Assembly (NCBI GenBank): GCA_010093485.1
Contig: MU001501.1
Coordinates: 885,052 to 949,051, forward strand
Length of the DNA: 64,000 nt
Direction: 5' to 3'
Origin: Karstenula rhodostoma CBS 690.94
Taxonomy: Eukaryota > Ascomycota > Dothideomycetes > Pleosporales > Didymosphaeriaceae
Shown here: one piece after another, positions 44,866 through 54,867 of the stretch
How positions within the stretch are numbered: position 1 is the stretch's first letter
Layout of the letters: each line of letters starts with the position of its first letter
Made by a program: the position numbers and the translations under genes
Notes under the pieces: generated by a model
Databases searched by the model: none
What the model was told of the DNA's origin: nothing
The model's input: the letters and a program-made list of their open reading frames with translations, nothing else

Positions 44866-46323
44866 TTACACAGCAGCTCTCTTCCTCCCACCTCCCCGCC
44901 TCCAATTCCACAATGCCTCCTGCGCAAACGTCCGACTGGTCAGATGCCCCTTACTCTTGTTCGCCTCCTCCGTCAGCGTCTCCACCACCTTCCCATCCTC
45001 TATCTCCTTCCACAGCCCGCTCGCCATCGCACTCCCCGCATCTTCCATATCAACCTCGATATCGTCCTCATCTACTTCCTCCTCCTTCACGCTGGGATTC
45101 TTAACAACCTGCACTGGCCCGTCCGCCTTCCGCCGCACCCTCTCAAACCCAAATTCGCCGCGTCCAAGACGGTATAGGATCCGCCCAAGCGTCTGGAATG
45201 CGACACATCGCTGCGCAGCAACACTGCTACGCGCCATGATGGACAGCTCGGCTATCGTGTAGCCCGCGGCTTCGGGCGCATCGGCATGATGATGGAGGCC
45301 TTGTGTTACGGGTATCTCGCGGGCGGCGGACGGCGCGAGGAGTGCGCCTTTGAAGTCGAAGCGGAGGTCTCGGGCGTTAAATGCTTGGTGGGATGGGTGG
45401 TATGGCGAGCGAGTGTCGGTGGGATCGATGGGCGTCATCCAGGAGAGGGTTGAGGGGTCATATGCCAGGTTTGGGAAGTACTTCTCGTGGAGGTTTTGGA
45501 GGAAGGCAGGGTCGTTGGGGTCGAGATCGGGTGGTTGTGTCGGGCGGGGGAAGTGTATTGAGCTGTGTTCTTCGGCAAGACCTGTGTCAGGGATATCGGT
45601 TTCTTTGGATGCAGACGGCTCTGGTTGTTTAGGTTGTGCTGGCGCTGGTACGTCCTCCGTGTCCGGTTCTGCAAAGGACACTTTTTTACCAGACCCCAGT
45701 TCTGCGAACGAGACCTTCTTGGTAGACTCTGCTTTCCGTTCCTCCTCTTCCTCCACCTTGGGCTTCTCTGGAGCCGGTTCTTCCGGTACATCCCAGTCCT
45801 TCTCGTTACTTCCATCCGCAATATCAGCTTTTCCCAAGAGCCTCTGGATCAAGCTCGGTGGCAGACTCTCCAACAACTCCCTCTGCTCCTGCTCAATCTC
45901 CTCGGCCGACATGTTCGCAAGCCTCTTTCTATTCTCCTGATCAATCTGATTTTTTTCGTCGTCACCATTCCCGCCCGTACCCGTTGTTTGCGCTCGCTGC
46001 TCCTTCGCGCCGTCGGTTCGCTGTGGCGCTGCCTGCGTCTGTTCCTTGGCCCTCGCACCCCCATTCGCAGCCCTCTCTCTTTTGAACGCAGAGACTTTAG
46101 GCGTGCGCTTCTTGTGTGCCGGGAACCCGTTGACATTTGCCTTGAGCGACGGTGCTACAGGCGGTTGCGCAACCCCTCCGGCGGGGCGCTCAAGAATGTC
46201 GCCCACGAAGGCGGATGCAAGCGAGGGCGGCGGCCTGTCGTCGCTTTCCTCCGCCGTTCCTGCGGGCTCGATGTTGCCGTTGTCGAAGTCGAAGTACACG
46301 CGCTCTCCTCGTGCTAGAGACAT
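44866..46323 (-). CDS. RPAP1 homologue (RNA polymerase II assembly factor, RBA50-like)
   Basis: A single exon of 485 aa; ATG at 46323 (MSLARGERVYFDFDNGNI). The N-terminal half is charged and low-complexity. It contains the RPAP1_N helix NRKRLANMSAEEIEQEQREL and the adjoining LPPSLIQRLLGKADI. The middle has two KKVSFAE repeats and a Glu/Pro-rich linker. The C-terminal RPAP1_C domain includes FPNLAYDPSTLSWMTPIDPT, ARDLRFDFKGALLAP, IPVTQGLHHHADAPEAAGYT and AAQRCVAFQTLGRILYRLG. Yeast Rba50 and human RPAP1 help assemble and import RNA polymerase II (Rpb2/Rpb3 modules). Human RPAP1 is far longer; the short form is normal for fungi. It lies tandem with SWI1, 432 bp downstream of the latter's stop. 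Confidence 0.88.
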   Translation of the reverse strand: MSLARGERVYFDFDNGNIEPAGTAEESDDRPPPSLASAFVGDILERPAGGVAQPPVAPSLKANVNGFPAHKKRTPKVSAFKRERAANGGARAKEQTQAAPQRTDGAKEQRAQTTGTGGNGDDEKNQIDQENRKRLANMSAEEIEQEQRELLESLPPSLIQRLLGKADIADGSNEKDWDVPEEPAPEKPKVEEEEERKAESTKKVSFAELGSGKKVSFAEPDTEDVPAPAQPKQPEPSASKETDIPDTGLAEEHSSIHFPRPTQPPDLDPNDPAFLQNLHEKYFPNLAYDPSTLSWMTPIDPTDTRSPYHPSHQAFNARDLRFDFKGALLAPSAAREIPVTQGLHHHADAPEAAGYTIAELSIMARSSVAAQRCVAFQTLGRILYRLGRGEFGFERVRRKADGPVQVVKNPSVKEEEVDEDDIEVDMEDAGSAMASGLWKEIEDGKVVETLTEEANKSKGHLTSRTFAQEALWNWRRGGGRKRAAV

Positions 46324-46755
46324 GGTTGTGGTGTGGGAGTTGACTGTCGAGCTTTGTTCGAGAGCGCTTCAACTGTTCTGACGAAGCCTCGCCTAAACCT
46401 GCCATTTCACCTGCGCCGCCTCATTCGGTAATCGCGCTTTCATCGCAACGTGCACGCACCTCAGATTGGGCTCTTCTTCTATACGTACTTGAGCACATTC
46501 CCTGTTCTTGTTCATGTCTGTAGTGGAAAAGGGTACAGTGACCGAGATATAATTCATAGTGTCACACATTGAGAATGGTAGAAACCCAGTACACACAGAA
46601 TCAGAGTGCACATCACAATTCCACAAGCCATCCCCCCTTCCCATCCTTTCCCAAACGTGCCAGCATGTGCTATCCAATCCCGCTCAAGTGCCCGCAATAC
46701 GCCAAAACATCTCTCGTGTCTGCAAATGATATAGCAAATGGTATACAACGAACGC
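46324..46755. other. Gap between SWI1 and the RPAP1 homologue
   Basis: SWI1 3' UTR and RPAP1-homologue promoter. No gene or repeat recognised. Confidence 0.4.
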
Positions 46756-49713
46756 TCAGTTCTCTGCAAGGTAACCGAGCCCGCAAAATTGCCGCAAAGC
46801 CCTCGCATCCAATTGATGCATCAGCAAAGCGCCAAGCACCGTTTCCTTTCGGGGCAAGATGTCTGCCTTGACCTTCCAAGTCGTACCGCCAACGTCAAAT
46901 TCCTCCATGTCGTCGAGCCAATCATCGTCGTCATCTGCAGTACCCGTTCCATTCGTCTCGACGCCTTTTACCAGTGGTTCCGCACCTTTAGATTTATCGC
47001 CGAGGCGCTTGATCATCGACAGAGCTCGGTTGACAATGAGGTGGTACCCTTCCCGATCCTGTTCCATGGGCCTTTGCCCGCGGTGGTTAGGCTGGGGTAG
47101 TGGTTGTTGCAGTCGAGCATCCATCGAGCAGAGCGACATCGCAAACTTCAACAAGCTGTTCGCCCACCCATCCTCGGCTTCCAACCACGACCGGCAGACA
47201 CCGCTTTCGGGCCCAGGAGCAAGAGACGCAAGAATGTCTGCAGCAAGCATGCCTTGCATCAGGTATGGTTTTCGGGTTTCTGCAATCTGTGCCTCGTAGT
47301 TTTGTACTTCTTTAGGTCGGGTCTCAGCGAGATCGTGGAGTTTTCCTTCGGTTCGATCTGGCACCACGGCAATTGCGAGGGCAAATGCACGAGTGAGGAG
47401 GTCGTAAGGGGGGTCAGACGTTGCTTCGTTGACAAAGATTTGTTTGTAATATGTCCGGTTTGGATCGTCGATAGCAAGGAGTTTAGCCATGCTGTCGACA
47501 GCCGACGGAAGGTAGCGATGGATTTTGGGATTATACGATGTGAAACGAACGGGAAGGCTTGGACGCGGGCTAGGTGCGAACGCACACAGAAAATGAAGCA
47601 CGGCGTAAGCGTCCTCTCTCGAAGGGAGTGCAATTCTTGTGCTGGCATTGGAGAAGAATGTGATCAAGTCCTTCATGAAGTCCAGTGTATGAATGTAAGA
47701 CCTGAGAAATAGCATTCTTGTGCCAACCAGTCGTATCGCGTTCGATAGGAACTTTAGTACGGGTGGAGAGGAGAGGCGGGCGTGGTTGATTTCGAGGAAT
47801 GACAGGTTGCGAATAATGGATGTTATCGCTAGCACCCGATCTGCAGTCCGGTCGAGATCGTATGCTTTGGTGCCGAATTCGGGGAGGTCTTGAAGCGCGT
47901 TGACTTCTGCCTGGCAGTTGTGTATAATGTCTTCGTACGACATGAGCTCGATTATGTCCGTCACTTCTGGATTGTCGGTGCCCAGTATTTCGAGTTGGTC
48001 TTCGGCGTACTCTACCAGCACATCCACTAGATCGTCGCACTGCTCCAGATCCAATTGAATATTGTTCTCGTGGGTCAATTTGGACAGTGTATCCAGCGCC
48101 AGCCTAGTTTCAGCGTGCAGGCCAGAGCGAAGGCTCATGGTCAGCGCGCGTATGTCGACGACCCCCATCTCCCGTAGTTCCGGTACATTTGGCATCCAAT
48201 GTAACTTCTTGCTGACCTCTTGTACAAGCTCATCACTTAGCTCCAACACTCCCCATGTGTTTTTGATGGTCAGGTTAGTCGCAGGTCTGTAGTATATTCC
48301 ATCCTCCTCCTCTTCGATGTGGCGTTTCTGTTCGAGAGCAGATTGGGCTGCAGCGACATCTGTTTCTGTTTTGATAGGGGTTCCATTGGGCTGGGCTGGA
48401 TCTGAAGAAGGAACTGGAGTACCCTCCAAGGGACGACTCAAACTTTTGCGATGTTGACCTGCAAGATTGCCGTCGGCTTGTGGAGTACTCCGACCGTTAG
48501 CTAGAGCAGGCATAGCGTTCGATTGCAGTGGCGTCGATTGCGGTTGCTGTACTGGTTGTTCAAACTGTTGCTGCTGCTGCTGCTGTTGTTGTTGTTGCTG
48601 CTGTAATCCCACATCGGACTGCCGTTGCACCTGCTGCTGCATCTGTTTTCTTTGCAGTTGCTGCATGTATTCTTGTTGGGCCGCAGCCGCAGCACTATTC
48701 TGAGCACCGGGGATTGAGTTCCTTGTTGGCGACATTTGCTGTCCCATCTGGCCCATTTGCCCCATCTGGCCCATAGGATTCATCTTCATTTGTTCTTGTT
48801 GTGTCTTGCTGCGTATGTACATTTGCTCGTACAGTCCCAGGTTCGCATCGTAGACTTGTCGCAACTCCTCTGGGGCATTCGGAAATTGTTGTACCGGTAT
48901 TCCTATGTGCTGTGTGATCCGTGGCCATGCGTTATTCGTAGTGACGTTCCTGGAGCCTCTAAACTTGATGACGATTGAATAGAGGTTGAAGAGATCGATT
49001 GGTCGACCAGCAACTTGCGGTTGAGGATTGAAAGGCCGACGATTCTGAGCCATGAGAGAATGTACGTTTTTTAGGAAGGTCTGAGGGTTTGCTTGGGGGC
49101 TCTGCTGCATCTGCCCCGGCATCATCTGGGGCGGCATTCCGGGCTGCCGTGCCGGCGCGCCGGGGGTTTGTCCGGTCTGGTGTCTCTGCTGCGCAGCCAT
49201 GTTGCTTGCCGCCAGATTCCCGAGCTGCTGCTGTTGCGCCTGTAACCGCATGGCATACGCTCTTTGCGCCTCCTGCTGCTTATGTTGCAGATTCTGGGAC
49301 AATTGTATCGATTGGACTGACTGAACCGGAAACTGGCCACCAGCGTTGGGATCAAAGCCCTGGCCCATCGGGGAGCTCTGCGCAAAGTTCATGGGAGACA
49401 TTTGAGGCGCATGCGGGTTCTGCGCCGGAGAGGCTGTCTGCATCCGTTGCGGCGGCATCTGACCGGGTCGGAAATGTTGGTTCTGCATGGTTGGGGATGG
49501 TGTGTGAGCAAAGCCCTGCTGGAACCCGAACTGAGGAGGTTGTTGCGATGGCGTTTGGGAACGCGACATGGTCGCGCCCGTCGAGTCCCGCTTCTGGGGT
49601 ATCGACGACATTGGGTAGGGTCGCGTGCCATTCATCTGATTGCCGGACATGGCGCTGGGGTCGATGAAGTTGGAGGGATCGTACATGGCGTTTTGCGACG
49701 ACTGGAAATCCAT
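46756..49713 (-). CDS. SWI1: SWI/SNF subunit SWI1 (ARID protein)
   Basis: A single 985-aa exon; ATG at 49713 (MDFQSSQNAMYDPSNFIDPS). About 200 residues of Gln/Met/Pro/Asn-rich sequence precede an ARID DNA-binding domain at about 213-305 (FLKNVHSLMAQNRRPFN, LYSIVIKFRGSRNVTTNNAW, PRITQHIGI). A second Gln-rich region follows, with MGQMGQMGQ repeats and a 12-residue polyglutamine run. From about residue 480 onward the armadillo-like C-terminal half (ELSDELVQEVSKKLHWMPNV; FLSNAIRLVGTRMLFLRSYI) matches fungal Swi1/ARID1 homologues. It belongs to the SWI/SNF nucleosome remodeller. In budding yeast Swi1 can form a prion through its Asn/Gln-rich N-terminus; this one has similar composition, but prion behaviour is unknown. 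Confidence 0.9.
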   Translation of the reverse strand: MDFQSSQNAMYDPSNFIDPSAMSGNQMNGTRPYPMSSIPQKRDSTGATMSRSQTPSQQPPQFGFQQGFAHTPSPTMQNQHFRPGQMPPQRMQTASPAQNPHAPQMSPMNFAQSSPMGQGFDPNAGGQFPVQSVQSIQLSQNLQHKQQEAQRAYAMRLQAQQQQLGNLAASNMAAQQRHQTGQTPGAPARQPGMPPQMMPGQMQQSPQANPQTFLKNVHSLMAQNRRPFNPQPQVAGRPIDLFNLYSIVIKFRGSRNVTTNNAWPRITQHIGIPVQQFPNAPEELRQVYDANLGLYEQMYIRSKTQQEQMKMNPMGQMGQMGQMGQQMSPTRNSIPGAQNSAAAAAQQEYMQQLQRKQMQQQVQRQSDVGLQQQQQQQQQQQQQFEQPVQQPQSTPLQSNAMPALANGRSTPQADGNLAGQHRKSLSRPLEGTPVPSSDPAQPNGTPIKTETDVAAAQSALEQKRHIEEEEDGIYYRPATNLTIKNTWGVLELSDELVQEVSKKLHWMPNVPELREMGVVDIRALTMSLRSGLHAETRLALDTLSKLTHENNIQLDLEQCDDLVDVLVEYAEDQLEILGTDNPEVTDIIELMSYEDIIHNCQAEVNALQDLPEFGTKAYDLDRTADRVLAITSIIRNLSFLEINHARLSSPPVLKFLSNAIRLVGTRMLFLRSYIHTLDFMKDLITFFSNASTRIALPSREDAYAVLHFLCAFAPSPRPSLPVRFTSYNPKIHRYLPSAVDSMAKLLAIDDPNRTYYKQIFVNEATSDPPYDLLTRAFALAIAVVPDRTEGKLHDLAETRPKEVQNYEAQIAETRKPYLMQGMLAADILASLAPGPESGVCRSWLEAEDGWANSLLKFAMSLCSMDARLQQPLPQPNHRGQRPMEQDREGYHLIVNRALSMIKRLGDKSKGAEPLVKGVETNGTGTADDDDDWLDDMEEFDVGGTTWKVKADILPRKETVLGALLMHQLDARALRQFCGLGYLAEN
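48568..48603. repeat. CAG/CAA repeat encoding polyglutamine in SWI1
   Basis: Twelve consecutive Gln codons on the minus strand, mixing CAG and CAA. Such tracts are length-variable in other fungi. Confidence 0.85.
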
Positions 49714-51958
49714 GGCGCGCGGTCACCGCGGACGTGTACGGTAGGGAGCGAGAGACGTGACGGGGTGAAGGCGCGAGCGTGGGATTCGGGGACGTGGTCT
49801 CGGGGAGCATAGGCTAGCAGGCGAGAGCATCGACGGGCCTGCATGGAAAGACATCAGCAATGCTATTGTTGATGTCGGGGCAGGCGCGACCACGCGGGCC
49901 ATGGCGCCTGCCTCGCAGAGGAGTCGGGGGCGAGAGCAGGAGGGAGGGGGCGACCTACGCGTGTGAAAGATGGGCGCTACAGGCGGCTTCTCATCAGGCG
50001 TACGGGAGACGGACCGGCTGGGATGCGGGCAGCAGCTTCACGTTACCGCAGGCTCTCGGACGCGATTTGCGGCTATGGGGTGGACTCCAGAGAGCAGCAG
50101 ACATTGAGCTGGCGCTAGCTCGCGCTAGGTCGGAGCAGATCACGTGCGGCGACGGCGACAGGGCGCGGCAACAGCGACAACGCGCGCTCGTAGCAGCAAC
50201 AACTGAAGCTCTCGAGATTCTCACCGTGAGCCAGGCGTCCGCATGAGGATCACAACACGCGGTCGCGCGCGAGCCAGTTGAGTGGCTGCTTTGCCGGATT
50301 CGCAAAAGCCTAGTCTAACTTAATCTTACCACGCCGGGGAGCCACGGATCAGGTCGCCGCTGTGTGACAGAGGGAGCACATGTTCTCTCCACTTATTCCA
50401 TCACTCGAGCCTCCAGCAGACGTTGTGCTGTTATCTTTGCGCTGTGTTTGGGCCGAGTTCGAGACCGTCCTTCCCGCGCGCCTGCCCGCTTCTGCCATGC
50501 GCGACCACCACGCCCAGCCGAGCCACATCTTCGTCTGCGTCCCAACATGCGACCGCTTCTGCCATCTACTCGGGTCGAGGGCTTTTCCGTGAGGACCATG
50601 CCGACCTTCCCAGGCTCCATACCGACCTTCCCAGACTCCATACCGACCTTCCCAGACTGTCATCAGTCCCCCATGCCAACCAAGACCAGCCGCCATCCCC
50701 AACGGGCCATGCCCTCTCACACCGTCATGTATGCGTACTTGCATCCAACTGGACGCTATGCCACCAGGTTGAAGCATCCGTCTCGGCGACATGAGCCACA
50801 GTGGGAATGGGAACGCCAACGCCAACGCCAATGGCGGATGGGTGTCTCAGCGCAAATGACGACGTTGGCGGAGACAAGGGTACATGTTTTCGAGCTTGTC
50901 GTCAGCGGTCAAAGTGCCAGGGTAAATTTCTATTGGCAGTCTTCGGTCCCGTCGCAACGGCGCGGGGTGCCACTGTGTCCAGTCGTTTCATTTCCTCGAG
51001 GTATTGTTCCCGTCTGCACGGCATCTGGCACTGTGCAATAATCGGGGACAAGCCATTGCCTCAACGGTGGTCGATCAGGGTCCAAGAATTCGGCCCGCTG
51101 ATGTCCTTCCGCGAACTAGCTCGCGCTGGCAAACATGCACGAGCCGAGTTCCTATGTCAAGCTGCAAGAGCTTCGACCCTGAATGAGGGCGAGCGGAAGA
51201 TTAGAATATTCGAGGAGCCCCTGTTTTGCATTTTGACACTGTGACGGTTTACAATAAGTGATATGCGCAAGCAAGCAAGCGGTTCAACATGACAGACAAA
51301 AGTCCTTGGCATAGGCGGCACTGTCTCACCCAACCATTCTACTGCGTATGGGCCAGAGATGGCGAGCAATACCCAGATGAACACAATCCTTCAGATCCTC
51401 TACTTCAGTGACGACGAAGTCGCCTGCTGTGCGATATGAAAATGCAAACAGACGAGTCAAGCTTTAGTGTGGGTCCTGATGGTGCGAGCTTTGCTGAGTC
51501 GCAGTAGGCCACGAGGTCTGGCTGTTCAATATCTGCCGTGCCAACGGAAGAGTGTTTGCAATAAAGAGCACAGTTCTATACCAATACAACATGATTGGAA
51601 CGGGAATCTAGATCAGACTCGCGCTGCGGTGAATGCGTAACTCTGGGCTGTGATGCCCTATGCGAAGAGATTGTACATGAAGATCTGTTTCTGGTTTATA
51701 CAGGCCATTGCCGTGCTATAGAGTTGTGAAACCCAACTCAGCTTTCACAGTGTGCCCGGGTGAATGAGGCCACACGTGATATCGGGCTTGGCGGCGTGGT
51801 TTCCCGATCGTCACCGTGAGAAGGCGAACGAACAACGTCAACACACGCGCCTACCTAACCACGCTCACTCGACAGTCACCAATACAACCCGAAGATCGCT
51901 GTCATCGCCGTCGTAAAGCTCCGCGCAAAAAGGCCAACTTCCAGGGAAACTCGCAACC
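49714..51958. other. 2.2-kb divergent gap SWI1/RPT3
   Basis: Head-to-head promoters. No frame on either strand has an ATG plus convincing composition. A GC-rich part at 50350-50830 gives long open frames on both strands that look like compositional artefacts. It holds the 21-bp tandem repeat listed separately. Confidence 0.4.
50601..50658. repeat. 21-bp tandem repeat, about 2.8 copies
   Basis: Units 50601-50621 and 50622-50642 differ by one base (GGCTCC versus GACTCC). A third starts at 50643 and runs 16 matching bases plus. Non-coding as far as can be seen. Confidence 0.8.
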
Positions 51959-53324
51959 ATGGCTGACGCCGCTGTGGAGAACCCGCACAACACAGTACCC
52001 CCCCACAAGAAGCAGCTCCCCTCGTCGATACCCAATTTCGACACGCTCGAGGGCTTCAGCACAGATGGACAGGATGATTACTCGACCTTCAAGAAGCTCC
52101 AGCGACAGCTAGAGTGAGTGGAAACGGTCCGATGACGCTGCGTGCTGTAAGCTAACTCGCGCCAGGTACATCCACCTCCAGGAAGAATACATCAAGGACG
52201 AGCAGCGGAGTTTGAAGCGGGAGTTGGTGCGCGCACAAGAGGAGATCAAGCGTATCCAGAGCGTACCGCTTGTCATAGGCCAGTTCATGGAGGCGATAGA
52301 CCAGAAGTAGGACACCCGTACAAGGCATTGCTTCCACTCAACTAACATTTGCAGCACCGGCATCGTACAGTCGTCGACCGGCTCGAACTATGTCGTCCGC
52401 ATCCTCTCCACGCTCGATCGCGAGCTGCTCAAGCCTTCGTCCTCGGTCGCTCTCCACCGCCACTCGAACGCCCTGGTAGACATACTCCCTCCGGAAGCGG
52501 ACTCCTCCATTGCTATGCTTGGCCAAGACGAGAAGCCTGACGTCACATACGCTGACGTGGGAGGTCTGGATATGCAGAAACAGGAGATCCGGGAAGCTGT
52601 CGAGCTTCCGCTGACACACTTCGACCTGTACAAGCAGATCGGTATCGACCCGCCGCGTGGTGTTCTGCTGTATGGGCCTCCAGGCACCGGAAAGACAATG
52701 TTGGTGAAGGCGGTGGCCAACAGCACAACGGCATCATTCATTCGTGTGGTCGGCTCGGAGTTCGTACAGAAATATCTAGGAGAAGGCCCGCGCATGGTGC
52801 GCGACGTGTTCCGAATGGCGCGAGAGAACTCCCCATCTATCATCTTCATCGACGAGATCGACGCTATTGCTACGAAGCGATTCGATGCGCAGACCGGTGC
52901 CGACCGCGAAGTCCAGCGTATCCTCCTCGAGTTGCTCAACCAGATGGACGGTTTTGATCAGACGTCGAACGTGAAAGTCATCATGGCGACCAACCGTGCC
53001 GACACGCTTGACCCCGCGCTGCTCCGACCAGGTCGTCTTGACCGAAAGATCGAATTCCCGTCGCTGCGAGATCGCCGTGAGCGCCGCCTCATCTTCGGCA
53101 CCGTCGCCAGCAAGATGAGCTTGTCTCCCGAGGTCGACCTCGACAGCTTGATCGTGCGGAACGATCCGTTGTCGGGTGCTGTCATTGCGGCGATCATGCA
53201 GGAGGCGGGTTTGAGGGCTGTGCGGAAGAATAGGTACAACATCATTCAGAGCGATCTTGAGGAGGCGTACACGAGCCAAGTCAAGGGCGCAACAGAGGCG
53301 GATAAATTCGATTTCTACAAGTAA
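51959..53324 (+). CDS. RPT3: 26S proteasome AAA-ATPase RPT3
   Basis: Three exons, 51959-52113, 52166-52306 and 52355-53324, encode 421 aa; the introns are 52 and 48 nt. The coiled coil ([22 protein letters not shown]) is followed by an OB domain ([20 protein letters not shown]). The AAA module has Walker A GPPGTGKT, Walker [10 protein letters not shown], sensor/arginine-finger region [19 protein letters not shown] and pore-loop [13 protein letters not shown]. The C-terminus ends KFDFYK, a HbYX-like hydrophobic-Tyr-X motif as in Rpt3, which docks into the 20S alpha ring. [20 protein letters not shown] is the family's DVGGL signature. It is one of six ATPases of the base that unfold substrates. 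RPN9, a lid subunit, lies 41 kb away. Confidence 0.95.
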
Positions 53325-53721
53325 ACGTGTGGAAACCGATGAGGAGAGGGAGGACATGCTTGCGCTGTGTACACTAGAATAAAAGCCTCGAGGGCTCAAC
53401 ACTCTGCACTCACTATCAAGCATTTATCATGCAATGAGGGGACCATGACCAGAATTTGTGGTCCATGCTATCAAACAAGCATATGCCGATTTTGGTCAGT
53501 AGCATAGATGAGCACAGACACCACAATGGCAATGAACTTGTTTGCATTTCCAAGCCCTCACCTCCAAAAAAGAAACTAGTCGTAAGTCATCGACCTGAAC
53601 AACGCTAAAGTATTGGTACACGAAGTCGAACAGGCATCCGTCTTTCCTTCATCTTATTTCCGCCCTTTCCGTCCGTGCCCGACCCTTCAAGCAAAGCGAA
53701 GATCGTCTTCAGATGTAACAT
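53325..53721. other. Convergent gap, no gene seen
   Basis: About 400 bp between the 3' ends of RPT3 and the LEA-like gene; nothing recognised. Confidence 0.4.
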
Positions 53722-54225
53722 CTAGATCTGGTTTGCCTTGCCCTTGGCCTCGCCCTTAAGCTCCTGCGCCTTGCCCTTGGCCTCGCCAGCCAGCTCTTGC
53801 GCCTTGCCCTTGGCCTGGCCGGCAGCCTCGTTGGCCTGACCCTTAGCCTCACCCTTGGTGTCGGGGGTGACCTGCTTTACTTTCTCGGCGACTTCCTCTG
53901 TTTGCGTGTCAGCATGTGTCCACCAACAACAAGTTTCGGTGCTAGGACGCCTTCTGGGCAGTAGTATTCTGACCTCCCCTCTTCACAAAGCCGCTCACTG
54001 TTTCTTCAACTGCACGAGTTGGGCAGCTGAGGGAGGGGAGACCGAACAGAGTAGTGATGGAGTGGATTGTGACATACCGCCCTTCTCAATGCCCTTAACG
54101 GCAGCACCAGAGATCGTGCGGTCTACGGCCTTCGCGGCATCCTTGACGGTCTCAACGGGGCTCTTGCGAGCAATGGGGGAGGTGCTGAAGAGGCGGGCCT
54201 GGCGGGCGATCTGGGTGCGGAACAT
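53722..54225 (-). CDS. Small mitochondrial LEA-like stress protein with 11-mer repeats
   Basis: Two exons in transcript order, 54225-54078 and 53897-53722, encode 107 aa. The intron (180 nt, GTATGT..AACAG) is the second longest in my models. The leader MFRTQIARQARLFSTSPIAR is a textbook mitochondrial presequence with the RxFSTS end seen in many fungal matrix proteins. The middle is a helix (VETVKDAAKAVDRTISGAAV). The C-terminal half is four 11-residue units (GEAKGQANEAA, GQAKGKAQELA, GEAKGKAQELK, GEAKGKANQI), the Ala/Lys/Glu pattern of group-3 LEA proteins. These are disordered in water and fold to helices on drying, protecting membranes or enzymes. Stress induction is expected from the family but not shown here. 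Confidence 0.78.
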
Positions 54226-54867
54226 GGCTGCGGTTGTGGGAGTGTGGGGGTAGTGTTTTGAGGTGAATTGAGTAGGATGGGGTTTGTTGAGGTGGTAAGT
54301 TCTTGAGTACAGGGAGATTTGGAGAGCTTGCGAGCAGAGAAGGGTTATAAAGGGTGGAGAAGCTTGCGGGATTGGCTGCAGAGCTGGTGGCAGGTACCAT
54401 GACGTAGGTATGTCGTGGTGGTGGTCATAGCTCCAAGCACATCGCGATGCACTGCAAGCTGCGCGCGATTGCGTGCCCTGCTCGGTGTTCGGCATGTGAA
54501 TAACATCTCACCCACATTTCTGTTACTGTTGAAGTCGGCAGATGCTCTGGAGATGGTGCCGCTTCATACACCTCCATTGTTCCCCAAGCATCCAGCTCCA
54601 CGAGGAAGGCTGGTGGAACTCGAAACGACAAAGCGCAACATATGTGCAGGTTCCCTAGTGCTGAGCCTGTGCGGGTCCATCATGCTTGAATTAATCATCC
54701 TCATGATTGCATTATTCAAATGTAATACTTCGCGAGCTTTGGCAAGCCGCGGCAAAACTCGATAAAGGAACTCGGTGGGGTGCCAAAACACAAAGATTTC
54801 AAACAGCTATGATTGCATTATTTCACCTCTAAAGACCCTTTAGGATGCGCAACACGTGGTAGCAGCA
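54226..54867. other. Intergenic, no gene seen
   Basis: 640 bp that should hold the LEA-like gene's promoter. A plus-strand frame at 54415-54765 lacks any family resemblance. Confidence 0.4.

Noticed and set aside
50349..51041. Long overlapping frames on both strands (up to 225 codons) in the SWI1/RPT3 gap
   Set aside because: They coincide with GC-rich, repeat-containing DNA. The apparent WEGRYG/TFPDSIP repeats come from the 21-bp tandem repeat, and no domain is recognisable.
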